DNA of 64,000 bases, from contig NZ_JAIVCC010000005.1 of the NCBI RefSeq assembly GCF_020866905.1, forward strand, positions 608,088 through 672,087, written 5' to 3'. This document shows positions 9,766 through 18,341 of the stretch, one piece after another. Source of the DNA: Salinimicrobium sediminilitoris. Lineage in GTDB: Bacteria > Bacteroidota > Bacteroidia > Flavobacteriales > Flavobacteriaceae. The translations under genes and the position numbers were made by a program. The notes below the pieces were generated by a model. The model was not told where the DNA came from and did no database searches. It saw only the letters and a program-made list of their open reading frames with translations. Positions within the stretch are counted from its first letter, which is position 1; every line of letters starts with the position of its first letter.

Positions 9766-10665
9766 CTATTCTTCCTCACCATTAGTAGAACGAGCATCGG
9801 CTAAAGTCTCTTTTTTAGACTCTAGTTTCACGTCTTCCTGAGCTTCCTTCATGTCTTTTTTATCCTGTGGATCTGTAGACGGAACTTCAGTTTCTAATTT
9901 CGGCTTTCTTGGCTTAGGAGTTCTTTTTGGTTTGTCTTCTGTTTGATCTTCTTCTTTGGAATCTTTTCCAGAAGATTTTCTTTCAGAAAGACCTTCTACG
10001 ATAGAATCGGCCATGTAAGAAACAACTTTACTAATTGATTTTGAAGCATCATCATTTGCAGGGATCACATAATCCACATCTCTTGGATCTGAATTCGTAT
10101 CGACCATTGCAAAAATTGGAATGTTTAATTTTTGAGCTTCTTTAATCGCGATGTGTTCACGAGTAATATCTACTACGAATAAAGCGGCCGGAAGACGGCT
10201 CATTTCCGAAATAGAACCTAAGTTTTTCTCTAACTTAGCTCTTAAACGATCTACTTGTAAACGTTCTTTTTTAGAAAGTGTGTTGAAAGTACCGTCTTTC
10301 TTCATTCTATCGATAGAAGCCATTTTCTTAACAGCTTTACGAATAGTAACGAAGTTTGTCAACATACCACCAGGCCATCTTTCTGTGATGTAAGGCATGT
10401 TAGCTTTTTCGGCTTGTTCAGCAACAATTTCTTTTGCTTGTTTCTTGGTAGCTACGAAGAGTATTTTTCTACCACTGGCTGCAATTTTGCTAAGCGCGTC
10501 TCCGGCTTCCTGCATTTTAGCAGCACTCTTATAAAGGTTGATGATGTGAATCCCGTTGCGCTCCATGTATATGTAAGGCGCCATGTTTGGATTCCATCTT
10601 CTTGTGAGGTGACCAAAGTGTACACCTGCATCAAGTAATTCTTTTACTTCTACTTTGTTTGCCAT
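9766..10665 (-). CDS. rpsB: 30S ribosomal protein S2 with charged C-terminal tail
   Basis: Residues 1 to about 225 are a normal S2 (VKELLDAGVHFGHLTRRWNP at the start; GMLTNFVTIRKAVKKM; VDTNSDPRDVDYVIPANDDA). After ERKSSGKD comes a low-complexity tail of about 70 residues rich in K, E, D, P and T, making the protein 299 residues against roughly 240-260 in most bacteria. The tail is probably disordered and surface-exposed. It is third in the rplM-rpsI-rpsB-tsf gene string. Confidence 0.96.
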   Translation of the reverse strand: MANKVEVKELLDAGVHFGHLTRRWNPNMAPYIYMERNGIHIINLYKSAAKMQEAGDALSKIAASGRKILFVATKKQAKEIVAEQAEKANMPYITERWPGGMLTNFVTIRKAVKKMASIDRMKKDGTFNTLSKKERLQVDRLRAKLEKNLGSISEMSRLPAALFVVDITREHIAIKEAQKLNIPIFAMVDTNSDPRDVDYVIPANDDASKSISKVVSYMADSIVEGLSERKSSGKDSKEEDQTEDKPKRTPKPRKPKLETEVPSTDPQDKKDMKEAQEDVKLESKKETLADARSTNGEEE

Positions 10666-10847
10666 TTTTGTAATAGTTTACGTTCTGTTGAGATAGCAAC
10701 AATCAAGTGGCGATTTTTAAATCTGGCCTTGACCGTTTAGATGCTAAACTAACCACCGGCACTTCGACATGCTTAGTGTGAATTCCGGAGTAACAACAAA
10801 AATCTAATGATTTTAATGAACTTTTGGTGCTGTGAACACCAATAATA
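10666..10847 (-). promoter_or_regulatory. rpsI-rpsB spacer with hairpins (possible S2 leader)
   Basis: This 182-bp non-coding gap holds a hairpin right behind rpsI (TTGGTG 10824-10829, CACCAA 10837-10842). A second lies closer to rpsB (GTTTAG and CTAAAC around ATG, 10735-10749). No clear -7/-33 promoter is seen. The gap could carry a terminator/attenuator plus an S2-responsive leader; this is inference from position. Confidence 0.35.
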
Positions 10848-11234
10848 TTAACGTTTAGAGAACTGGAATTTCTTACGAGCTTTCTTCTGACCGAATTTCT
10901 TACGTTCAACCATTCTTGGGTCTCTTGTAAGTAAACCTTCTGGTTTTAGAGTAGTTCTATTCTCAGCGTCCAATTCTACCATAGCTCTGGAAAGGGCAAG
11001 GCGAATAGCTTCTGCCTGTCCAGTAATCCCACCACCGTAAACATTTACTTTGATGTCAAAGCTTTCGTTGTTTCCGGTTAAGTTAAGCGGCTGTCTTACT
11101 TTATATTGTAAGGTGCTGGTAGAGAAGTAATCCTTAACGTCTTTTTTGTTTACAGTGATGTTACCGCTTCCTGTAGAAACGTACACACGTGCAACTGCCG
11201 TTTTTCTACGGCCAATTTTGTGAATAACTTCCAT
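10848..11234 (-). CDS. rpsI: 30S ribosomal protein S9
   Basis: 128 residues. It begins MEVIHKIGRRKTAVARVYV and ends in the basic tail KKFGQKKARKKFQFSKR that reaches the decoding site. The internal motif NVYGGGITGQAEAIRLALSRA is typical. Its start overlaps the rplM stop by one base (TAATG), so the pair is translationally coupled. Confidence 0.97.
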   Translation of the reverse strand: MEVIHKIGRRKTAVARVYVSTGSGNITVNKKDVKDYFSTSTLQYKVRQPLNLTGNNESFDIKVNVYGGGITGQAEAIRLALSRAMVELDAENRTTLKPEGLLTRDPRMVERKKFGQKKARKKFQFSKR

Positions 11235-11689
11235 TACTTAAGATCGTTTAAGTTAATAGTTTTTGGTTTTTGCGCCTGTAGGTCATGTTCTGATCCTGCA
11301 AAAACTCTTAGGTTACGGAAAAGATCTGCTCCAAGTTTGTTCTTTGGTAGCATTCCTTTTACTGCATTTTCCACAAGTCTCTCTGGACCTTTAGTGAATA
11401 ATTCCGTTGCAGTTAAACTTCTTTGACCCCCAGGATAGCCGGTGTGGCGAATGTACTCTTTAGAGTCCCATTTCTTTCCTGTTAAGTTGATCTTCTCGGC
11501 ATTGATAACAATTACGTTATCACCACAATCAACGTGTGGGGTGAAATTAGCTTTGAACTTCCCTCTTAGTAGCTTTGCTACTACAGAAGAAAGGCGGCCA
11601 AGGGCCTGTCCTTCGGCATCAACAACAACCCACTCCTTATTTACAGTGGCTTTGTTGGCAGAAACCGTTTTGTAGCTTAATGTGTCCAC
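11234..11689 (-). CDS. rplM: 50S ribosomal protein L13
   Basis: 151 residues with the L13 signatures WVVVDAEGQALGRLSSVVAKLLRGK and HTGYPGGQRSLTATELF. It is the first gene of rplM-rpsI(-rpsB-tsf). The start codon is GTG; no ATG upstream in frame fits. A well-formed promoter and a hairpin leader lie directly upstream. Confidence 0.96.
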   Translation of the reverse strand: MDTLSYKTVSANKATVNKEWVVVDAEGQALGRLSSVVAKLLRGKFKANFTPHVDCGDNVIVINAEKINLTGKKWDSKEYIRHTGYPGGQRSLTATELFTKGPERLVENAVKGMLPKNKLGADLFRNLRVFAGSEHDLQAQKPKTINLNDLK

Positions 11690-11742
11690 ACTAATTAAAT
11701 TTACTTAATAATTAAACATTCCATTCCCTGCATAAAACAGGG
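11690..11742 (-). promoter_or_regulatory. rplM mRNA leader with 5' hairpin
   Basis: The predicted transcript starts near 11740 and opens with a hairpin CCCTG / CAGGG (11726-11742, 7-nt loop), followed by an A/U-rich single-stranded stretch up to the GTG start. L13 autoregulates rplM-rpsI translation in E. coli, and structured L13 leaders have been proposed for Bacteroidia. A similar role here is inference. Confidence 0.4.
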
Positions 11743-11745
11743 GTG

Positions 11746-11776
11746 CAAATGTACAATTATAAATTTATATTACAAA
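11746..11776 (-). promoter_or_regulatory. promoter of the ribosomal protein operon
   Basis: Minus-strand -33 TTTG (11773-11776), exactly 19 bp, then -7 TACATTTG (11746-11753). This matches the Bacteroidota primary sigma consensus in both boxes and spacing. The rest of the gap to 12040 is AT-rich with no gene. Confidence 0.8.
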
Positions 11777-12040
11777 CGCCAGATTACTAATTTAATGGAG
11801 TAGAAGTTTCTGGTTTTCAGACCTGTTGTAAATGTCACCAGAATTTAGTTTTTTCAGCTTTGGAAATCTCTTCTTTTAAAGAAATTTAAGCCATTAATTT
11901 CGGTCCTTCACAATATCTAATAAGTTGTGGTTAATCGATGAAATACACTTAATATCGATTAAAGGGAAATAAGTGTTAAAGAATTATTAAATAAGATTTC
12001 TCTCTCTTACATTTGTACCCTCGAAATGAAGAACTTGACT

Positions 12041-12643
12041 ATGAAAAGATTATTACTTCATGCAGTGGCGGGGATTATGTTGGCGCCACTTTTTACTGCC
12101 TGCTCAAAGGATAATGGGAACAGTGATGTTCAGGAATTAAATCTTACAGGAACCACTTCTATTCAGGAAGTCAATATTTTGGCGGCAGACCTCGTAGGAA
12201 CATGGAACATGTACTCCATGACTTCAATGGAAAACACTGTAGATTTTGACCAGGATGGTAACAGGACTAATGACCTCCTGCTAGAAACCAATTGTTTCGA
12301 TCCCATGTATTTTATATTTAAAGAGAATGGTGGAGTGGATACGCACCAGGCCAGACTGTATTTTAGCGAGGCTACCGGAATGTTCTCCTGTCAAACAACC
12401 GGCGATTATTCTGCAACTTATGAAATTGTAGATGGAAATGAACTCACCATTACATTTTCAATAGATGGACAGCAATACGTTGAGACCAGAACAATAAGCC
12501 TTTTTACCAAAGACAATTCCGAATTTCTAAAAGTAACCCTTACAAAAACTGAAACAAATGCTGCAGTTTATGTAGCGCCAGATCCCGGTAATACAGTCGC
12601 TTCAGAAATTCAAAAAATTGAAATGGTATATATAAAACAATAA
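12041..12643 (+). CDS. lipoprotein, lipocalin-like
   Basis: 200 residues from the chosen start. The ATG at 12041 gives MKRLLLHAVAGIMLAPLFTACS, a clean lipoprotein signal with lipobox FTAC. A -7 box TACATTTG at 12008-12015 would leave almost no leader for the upstream ATG at 12026. The mature part contains the LVGTWNMYSM motif (G-x-W of lipocalin-like folds) and predicted beta strands. A related N-terminal arrangement (LQGIWSVF plus two Cys) occurs in the large lipoprotein at 51.7-53.8 kb. Function unknown; outer-membrane anchored by inference. Confidence 0.75.
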   Translation: MKRLLLHAVAGIMLAPLFTACSKDNGNSDVQELNLTGTTSIQEVNILAADLVGTWNMYSMTSMENTVDFDQDGNRTNDLLLETNCFDPMYFIFKENGGVDTHQARLYFSEATGMFSCQTTGDYSATYEIVDGNELTITFSIDGQQYVETRTISLFTKDNSEFLKVTLTKTETNAAVYVAPDPGNTVASEIQKIEMVYIKQ

Positions 12644-12670
12644 CAGTCTTTTTTGCCCCCTGAATGATCA

Positions 12671-12703
12671 AAACCTTCGGCACCTGTTTCCGAAGGTTTT
12701 TTT
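12671..12703 (+). terminator. terminator of the 12.0-12.6 kb lipoprotein gene
   Basis: Stem AAACCTTCGG / CCGAAGGTTT with a 9-nt loop, followed by a T run. It ends the plus-strand lipoprotein transcript. Further on, 12758-12791 is a short tandem of the 7-mer CTCACAT. Confidence 0.85.
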
Positions 12704-12793
12704 ATGCTCATCTTTCCTGTTTTCTTTTGAACAGGTTCGGGACCAACGAAAGATTTTAGATCTCAAATCTCACATCTCACATCTCACATCTAA

Positions 12794-15619
12794 TTAATGT
12801 GCCTCGAGCCAGTTCTCTCCCGTACCTAATTCTACTTCCAGAGGGACATCCATAATAAATGCATTTTCCATCTCGTGCTTCACCATCTTTTGGATTTGTT
12901 CCAGTTCTGGGCGGTACACATCAAAAACAAGTTCATCATGAACCTGTAGCAGCATTTTGGTTTTGTAATTTCCCTCCTGCAATTTTTTATGAATATTGAT
13001 CATTGCCAGTTTAATGATATCGGCAGCACTTCCCTGGATAGGGGCATTAACGGCATTTCTTTCAGCTGCACTGCGAACCATCTGGTTTCGGGAATTGATA
13101 TCTCTTAAATATCTTCTTCTGCCAAGCACCGTTTGTACATAACCATGCTGGCGGGCAAATTCCACTTGCTCACTTATAAAGTTCCGAAGTTTTGGATAAG
13201 TCTTATAATAGGTGTCGATCAATTCTTTTGCTTCTCCTCTTGAGAGATTTGTCTGGTTGCTCAACCCAAAGGCAGAAACCCCGTAAACTATTCCAAAATT
13301 AACTGTTTTTGCATTACTACGCTGCTCACGTGTCACCTCTTCTAAAGGAACATTGAACACTTTTGCAGCGGTAGAAGCGTGAATATCCTGGTTTTGTTGA
13401 AAAGCAGAGATCATATTATCTTCTTCACTTAAAGAGGCGATGATTCGTAACTCGATCTGCGAATAATCGGCAGCCAGTAAAATATGGTCTTTATCGCGAG
13501 GGACAAATGCTTTTCGCACCTGCCTGCCTCTTTCGGTCCTTATAGGGATATTCTGCAGGTTGGGATTATTGGAACTCAATCTTCCAGTTGCCGCCACGGT
13601 TTGCATATAATCTGTATGCACCCTGCCTGTGGTCTCATCCACCTGTAGGGGCAAAGCATCTATGTAGGTATTTTTTAATTTGACCAGTCCCCGGTAATCG
13701 AGTACCTGTTGCACGATCTTGTGCTGCGGTGCCAGGGCCGAAAGGATTTCTTCCCCGGTAGAATACTGTCCCGATTTTGTTTTTTTGGGCTTGTCAACCA
13801 GTTTCAGTTTTTCGAACAATATAATCCCTAGCTGTTTTGGCGAGCCTATATTGAACTCTTCCCCTGCGGTGTCAAAAATGCCTTTTTCAAGCAGGCTAAT
13901 ATCTTTATCAAGTTCCTCCGAAAGGTTTGAAAGAAAATCTTTATCGAGTTTTATTCCTTCCAGTTCCATATCGGCCAGGACACGTACCAATGGGATCTCG
14001 ATCTTATTGAAAAGTTTCTCGGTTTTGGCTTCTTTAAGTTCTGGAGTGAAATGTTGCTTTAACTGCAGGATCACGTCGGCATCCTCAACGCTGAATTCCG
14101 TTTGTTGCTCGAGAGAAATGTCGCGCATGGATTTCTGGTTTTTGCCTTTCCCCAATAATTCCTCTACAAAAACAGGAGAATAATTCAAATATGTTTCTGA
14201 AAGCACGTTCAGGCTGTGGCGCATATCGGGATTAATAAGATAGTGGGCGATCATGGTGTCGAACAGTTCCCCCTTAAACCTGATGTTGTATTTTGCCAGT
14301 ACCTTGATATCGTGTTTCAGGTTTTGGCCCACTTTTTCGATGTTTTCAGCTTCAAAAAAGGGCCTGAGTTTTTCCATCACTTCCTGGGCTGCAGATCGGT
14401 CTTCGGGAACAGGGATATAAAATCCTTTTCCGGCTTCCCATGAAAACGCAACTCCAATAATTTCTGCGGAAAGCGGATTCAATCCTGTTGTTGTAAATTC
14501 AAAACATACGCAGGGTTGCTTCATTAAATTTTGAAGGAAGAGTTGCATGGCCATACCTGTAGCGATACTTTGGTAAACATGCGGGACATCTTTAATGGTC
14601 TTCCTGCCCGAAAAATTCTCAATACTTTCGGATGCTTCGGTCCCAAAAAGGGAAAATTGGCCTGCTCCTGCCTGCCGCTCCTGGGCTTTCGCGGTTTCGG
14701 TACTTGTAACCTGCGTAGGTCGTGCAGTTTCCCCGCCCGAAAACAGCTTCAGGAATTGTTCTTTTAAACGACGGAATTCCAGTTCTTCAAAGATCTCCTG
14801 TACCTTTTCTGCATCGGGCTTGGAGAGTTCGTAATCTTCAGCATGAAATTTTACATTACAGTCGGTCATGATGGCGGCCAGTTTTCGGGAGATCCTGCCC
14901 TGCTCAGCATGGGCTTCCACTTTTTCACGCATCTTGCCTTTAAGCTTATCGGTATTTGCAAGTAAGTTTTCCATGCTGCCAAACTCCTTCAGGAATTTCT
15001 TAGCGGTCTTTTCACCTACCCCGGGCAAACCGGGTATGTTATCAACTGCATCTCCCATCATTCCGAGGAAATCGATCACCTGCTCCGGGCGTTCTACAGC
15101 AAATTTCTTCTGCACTTCGGGAATTCCCCATATTTCAATGCCGTTACCCATGCGGGCTGGACGGTACATGAAAATATTTTCGGAAACCAATTGGGCAAAA
15201 TCTTTATCGGGTGTTACCATGAACACCTTATAATTTTCTTTTTCGGCTTGTTTTGCCAAAGTCCCAATTATATCATCGGCCTCACAACCCGGCAACACTA
15301 CCACGGGAATATGCATTGCAGTCAAAATATCCTGGATATAAGGAATAGCTTTAAGGATAGGTTCGGGAGTGGCATCCCGGTGTGCCTTATAAGCTTCAAA
15401 CATTTCTGTACGGGCGGCGCTTCCTTCCTTGTCAAAACACACTGCCAAATGATCTGGCTGTTCCCGTCTTATAACGTCGAACAGGGAATTCATAAAACCC
15501 ATGATGGCCGAAGTATCCTGGCCTTTGGAATTTACAATGGGGTTATTGATAAAGGCATAATATCCTCTAAAAATTAAAGCATAAGCGTCAAGAAGGAATA
15601 AGCGTTTTTGGTCGGCCAT
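12794..15619 (-). CDS. polA: DNA polymerase I
   Basis: 941 residues in three parts: 5'-3' exonuclease (1 to about 300, TPDKDFAQLV and GDAVDNIPGLPGVGEKTA), a 3'-5' exonuclease-like domain (about 335-560) and the polymerase (AADYSQIELRIIASLS; KTVNFGIVYGVSAFGLS; LLQVHDELVFDV). The polymerase and 5' nuclease residues look intact. In the proofreading domain, motif Exo I is CFEFTTTGL, with E374 and T376 where E. coli has the catalytic Asp355 and Glu357, and the Exo III Tyr is Phe (FSVEDADV). Proofreading may be weak or absent. It acts in Okazaki fragment processing and repair. Confidence 0.96.
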   Translation of the reverse strand: MADQKRLFLLDAYALIFRGYYAFINNPIVNSKGQDTSAIMGFMNSLFDVIRREQPDHLAVCFDKEGSAARTEMFEAYKAHRDATPEPILKAIPYIQDILTAMHIPVVVLPGCEADDIIGTLAKQAEKENYKVFMVTPDKDFAQLVSENIFMYRPARMGNGIEIWGIPEVQKKFAVERPEQVIDFLGMMGDAVDNIPGLPGVGEKTAKKFLKEFGSMENLLANTDKLKGKMREKVEAHAEQGRISRKLAAIMTDCNVKFHAEDYELSKPDAEKVQEIFEELEFRRLKEQFLKLFSGGETARPTQVTSTETAKAQERQAGAGQFSLFGTEASESIENFSGRKTIKDVPHVYQSIATGMAMQLFLQNLMKQPCVCFEFTTTGLNPLSAEIIGVAFSWEAGKGFYIPVPEDRSAAQEVMEKLRPFFEAENIEKVGQNLKHDIKVLAKYNIRFKGELFDTMIAHYLINPDMRHSLNVLSETYLNYSPVFVEELLGKGKNQKSMRDISLEQQTEFSVEDADVILQLKQHFTPELKEAKTEKLFNKIEIPLVRVLADMELEGIKLDKDFLSNLSEELDKDISLLEKGIFDTAGEEFNIGSPKQLGIILFEKLKLVDKPKKTKSGQYSTGEEILSALAPQHKIVQQVLDYRGLVKLKNTYIDALPLQVDETTGRVHTDYMQTVAATGRLSSNNPNLQNIPIRTERGRQVRKAFVPRDKDHILLAADYSQIELRIIASLSEEDNMISAFQQNQDIHASTAAKVFNVPLEEVTREQRSNAKTVNFGIVYGVSAFGLSNQTNLSRGEAKELIDTYYKTYPKLRNFISEQVEFARQHGYVQTVLGRRRYLRDINSRNQMVRSAAERNAVNAPIQGSAADIIKLAMINIHKKLQEGNYKTKMLLQVHDELVFDVYRPELEQIQKMVKHEMENAFIMDVPLEVELGTGENWLEAH

Positions 15620-15727
15620 GAAATTGTTTTTTACGCGATAAAATTAAGAAACTAAAATGAGTATTAAGAATCGATAAAAGTGTAGCGGGATATTAAACAC
15701 TAATCAACAGCCAATGCCCATAAAAAG

Positions 15728-15767
15728 TTAACCTGGCCATTGAATTTTGGTTCAATGACCAGGTTAA
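15728..15767 (-). terminator. terminator of the transporter/glycosylasparaginase pair
   Basis: Long hairpin: TTAACCTGGCCATTGAA pairs with TTCAATGACCAGGTTAA around a 6-nt loop, with one mismatch. It sits between the polA start and the stop of the upstream-lying MFS gene on the same strand. Confidence 0.65.
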
Positions 15768-15841
15768 TTATTTAATCCCATGAATTTACCTGATTAAATA
15801 TTGCCACAGGTAACCTTCTATTGGACCTTAGTCTTTAAATC

Positions 15842-17155
15842 TTATATCGCAATCTCTGCTTTTCTGCGACGGTAACCATAGTAAAGTATATAACTGTAGC
15901 ACAACATCACGAGGATAAGTGCAAGGTTAAATCCATAGGAATCTGTGATGTAACCAAAAGCCGGGGGGATTATTGCCCCACCCACAATCATAGTACATAA
16001 TACTCCAGAACCCTGTGGTTTGTTATCTCCAAGTCCGTCAAGTGCCAGACTGAAAATGGTAGGGAACATAATAGAGTTGAACAATCCTACTGCGATCAAA
16101 GACCACATTGCAACAAGTCCCGTAGTAAGGTCGGAAATAAGGACGAGACCAATGGCGCAGGCTGCAAAGAAGCTAAGTACTTTTGCCGGGTTCAGGATCT
16201 TAGTGAGGTAAGAACCAATAAAACGGCCAATCATGGCTCCGGTCCAGTAGAAAGTCACAAATACTCCCACTACCGCCATATCTGTAGAGGTGGTGACGCC
16301 CGAGGATAAGATCCATTCGGCCAGGGTTCGCATAAATGGCGTTTCCCTTATTATATCGGGAAGGTTAAGGCTTAAAAAATAGTTGACCATATAGGAACCA
16401 ATAGCTACCTCGGCACCTACGTAGAAGAATAATCCAAAAGCACCCATTATCAGGTTACGGTTCTTAAGTACTACCCCGTAATCATTGGAGGCTTCGGTGT
16501 CGGTTACCTTCGGAAGTTTTACAAAAAGAAAGACCAGTGCTATGAGGATAATAAAAATGGCTATACCAACGAAAGGAGTTTGTACGGCTGAAGCTTCCGC
16601 AGCATAGTATTTTACTCTTTCGGCTTCGGTCATAAAAGCGATCTCATCTTTTGTAAGTACTTTGTCACTAAGGATAAAAAGGGCACCAAGGGCAGGAGCG
16701 ATCGCTGTTCCCAAAGAGTTAAAAGCCTGAGACAGGTTGAGTCGGCTGGAAGCAGTTTTTGCGGGGCCGAGAATGGTTACATACGGGTTGGCTGCAACCT
16801 GCAGGATAGTGATACCCCCGGCCAGGATAAAGTAACCAACCATAAAAATTCCGAAGACCCTGTAAGAAGCCGCCGGCCAAAAAAGGAGGCAACCTGTAGC
16901 CATGGTAAAGAGGCCCAGTACAATTCCTTTTTTATATCCAATTTTGGAAAGCAGCCATCCTGCCGGAATTGATAACAGGAAATAGGCGCCAAAAAAGGCA
17001 AATTGAACCATTCCTGCCTGGAAATAAGTAAGGGTAAAAACCTCCCTTAATCTTGGTATGAGGGAATCTACTAATACAGTGATAAAGCCCCAAAGGAAAA
17101 AAAGTATGGTTAAAAAAATAAAAGCGGTACGATAGGATTTTTTTTGTTCTTCCAT
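15842..17155 (-). CDS. sugar MFS transporter, FucP/NagP type
   Basis: 437 residues with about 12 hydrophobic helices. The family signature is near the start (FFLWGFITVLVDSLIPRLR) and in helix 4-5 (LQVAANPYVTILGP, SRLNLSQAFNSLGT), typical of the fucose/glucose/N-acetylglucosamine proton symporters. It is 4 bp downstream of the glycosylasparaginase gene, so the two are one operon. The partner enzyme suggests N-glycan fragments such as GlcNAc or GlcNAc-Asn as substrate; that is inference. Inner membrane. Confidence 0.88.
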   Translation of the reverse strand: MEEQKKSYRTAFIFLTILFFLWGFITVLVDSLIPRLREVFTLTYFQAGMVQFAFFGAYFLLSIPAGWLLSKIGYKKGIVLGLFTMATGCLLFWPAASYRVFGIFMVGYFILAGGITILQVAANPYVTILGPAKTASSRLNLSQAFNSLGTAIAPALGALFILSDKVLTKDEIAFMTEAERVKYYAAEASAVQTPFVGIAIFIILIALVFLFVKLPKVTDTEASNDYGVVLKNRNLIMGAFGLFFYVGAEVAIGSYMVNYFLSLNLPDIIRETPFMRTLAEWILSSGVTTSTDMAVVGVFVTFYWTGAMIGRFIGSYLTKILNPAKVLSFFAACAIGLVLISDLTTGLVAMWSLIAVGLFNSIMFPTIFSLALDGLGDNKPQGSGVLCTMIVGGAIIPPAFGYITDSYGFNLALILVMLCYSYILYYGYRRRKAEIAI

Positions 17156-17159
17156 GGTT

Positions 17160-18125
17160 TTAAAAATAGAATTTACTGGCTACGTTTTTGTTCTCTCCTG
17201 CCCTGTATTCCATATAGGAAAAGCCTTTTTGGATGCAGTAAGAACCTACTTCACCTTTTTTGTTGATGGCAATGAATGCCGCCTGGAAATCTTTGTAATT
17301 TGGGTTTTGTTTAATTATTCGTAAAATGGCTGTCTCACATGCTTCCTGCGGAGAAATTCCCTGTCTCATTAGCTCCACGATAAGGAAGGAACCAACACTT
17401 TTCAAAATTGCTTCGCCCATTCCGGTCGCTACGGCACCTCCCACTTCGTTGTCAAGAAAAAGCCCGGCTCCTACAATGGGAGAATCTCCTACGCGCCCGT
17501 TCATTTTGTAAGACAGGCCCGAACTGGTGCATGCACCTGCTATATCACCTTTATGATCTATACAGAGCATGCCAATGGTATCGTGATTTTCAATATTGAT
17601 AATAGGCTTGTACTCTTTTGTTTTAAGCCATTCTTTGTATGCCTTTTCTGAAGCTTGGGTAAGAAGGTCTTCTTTTTCGAATCCCTGCTCCTGCGCGAAT
17701 TGATCGGCACCTTCTCCCGCCAGGATCACGTGAGGGGTTTCTTCCATGACCTTTCTGGCCACAGAGACAGCATGAGTATTATTCTTCAAGTAGACCACAG
17801 CACCGGCGTCACCCTGTGGGTTCATTATACAGGCGTCAAGAGTGACATTTCCTTCCCTGTCTGGGGCGCCGCCACGACCTACTGTAGTATTTCTAATATC
17901 GGCTTCTTCCACCATCACGCCCTGTTCAACTGCATCAAGAGCCAATGCTCCTGCCTCGAGCATTTTCCCTGCCATGAGGCTCGCATTGGGAAAGTTCCAG
18001 GTCGCAATACAAACAGGCAGAAAATTTGACATTTTTGACAGGTTTAAATAATCCATAAATGGAGAAGCAGTGGCAATTCCTAATCCGCCAAGGGAAGCAT
18101 TTCTTATGAAATAACGTCTTTTCAA
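17160..18125 (-). CDS. N4-(beta-N-acetylglucosaminyl)-L-asparaginase, Tat-exported
   Basis: 321 residues of the Ntn-hydrolase glycosylasparaginase family. The nucleophile is T183 in NHDTIGML, where autocleavage makes alpha and beta chains. GRVGDSPIVGAGLFLDNEVG and ATGMGEAI supply the substrate pocket. The N-terminus KRRYFIRNASLGGLG fits a twin-arginine signal, so the folded enzyme is probably sent to the periplasm. It splits GlcNAc-Asn, the last step of N-glycoprotein breakdown. First gene of a pair with the MFS transporter. Confidence 0.9.
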   Translation of the reverse strand: MKRRYFIRNASLGGLGIATASPFMDYLNLSKMSNFLPVCIATWNFPNASLMAGKMLEAGALALDAVEQGVMVEEADIRNTTVGRGGAPDREGNVTLDACIMNPQGDAGAVVYLKNNTHAVSVARKVMEETPHVILAGEGADQFAQEQGFEKEDLLTQASEKAYKEWLKTKEYKPIINIENHDTIGMLCIDHKGDIAGACTSSGLSYKMNGRVGDSPIVGAGLFLDNEVGGAVATGMGEAILKSVGSFLIVELMRQGISPQEACETAILRIIKQNPNYKDFQAAFIAINKKGEVGSYCIQKGFSYMEYRAGENKNVASKFYF

Positions 18126-18341
18126 GTTTAGCTAAAACATAATTTTAGAGCCGGCCGTAAATGTATGAAAAGAGATTCAGAAATTTGGAGGCATAGCGGG
18201 TCGCATTATATGAGAATGCTCATATTTATTGATAAAATTTGTTCTGTATTGGATAAACTGCTTTAAGTCACAGTTCTTAATAAACTATTAAAGTTCCGGA
18301 ATATCGAGCAGAATAGTACATTCACATTTTAATCCTGAATT

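Noticed and set aside
10703-10909. 68-codon minus-strand frame overlapping the rpsI 3' end
   Set aside because: Runs through the rpsI-rpsB spacer hairpins in another frame; no start signal and no conservation expected.
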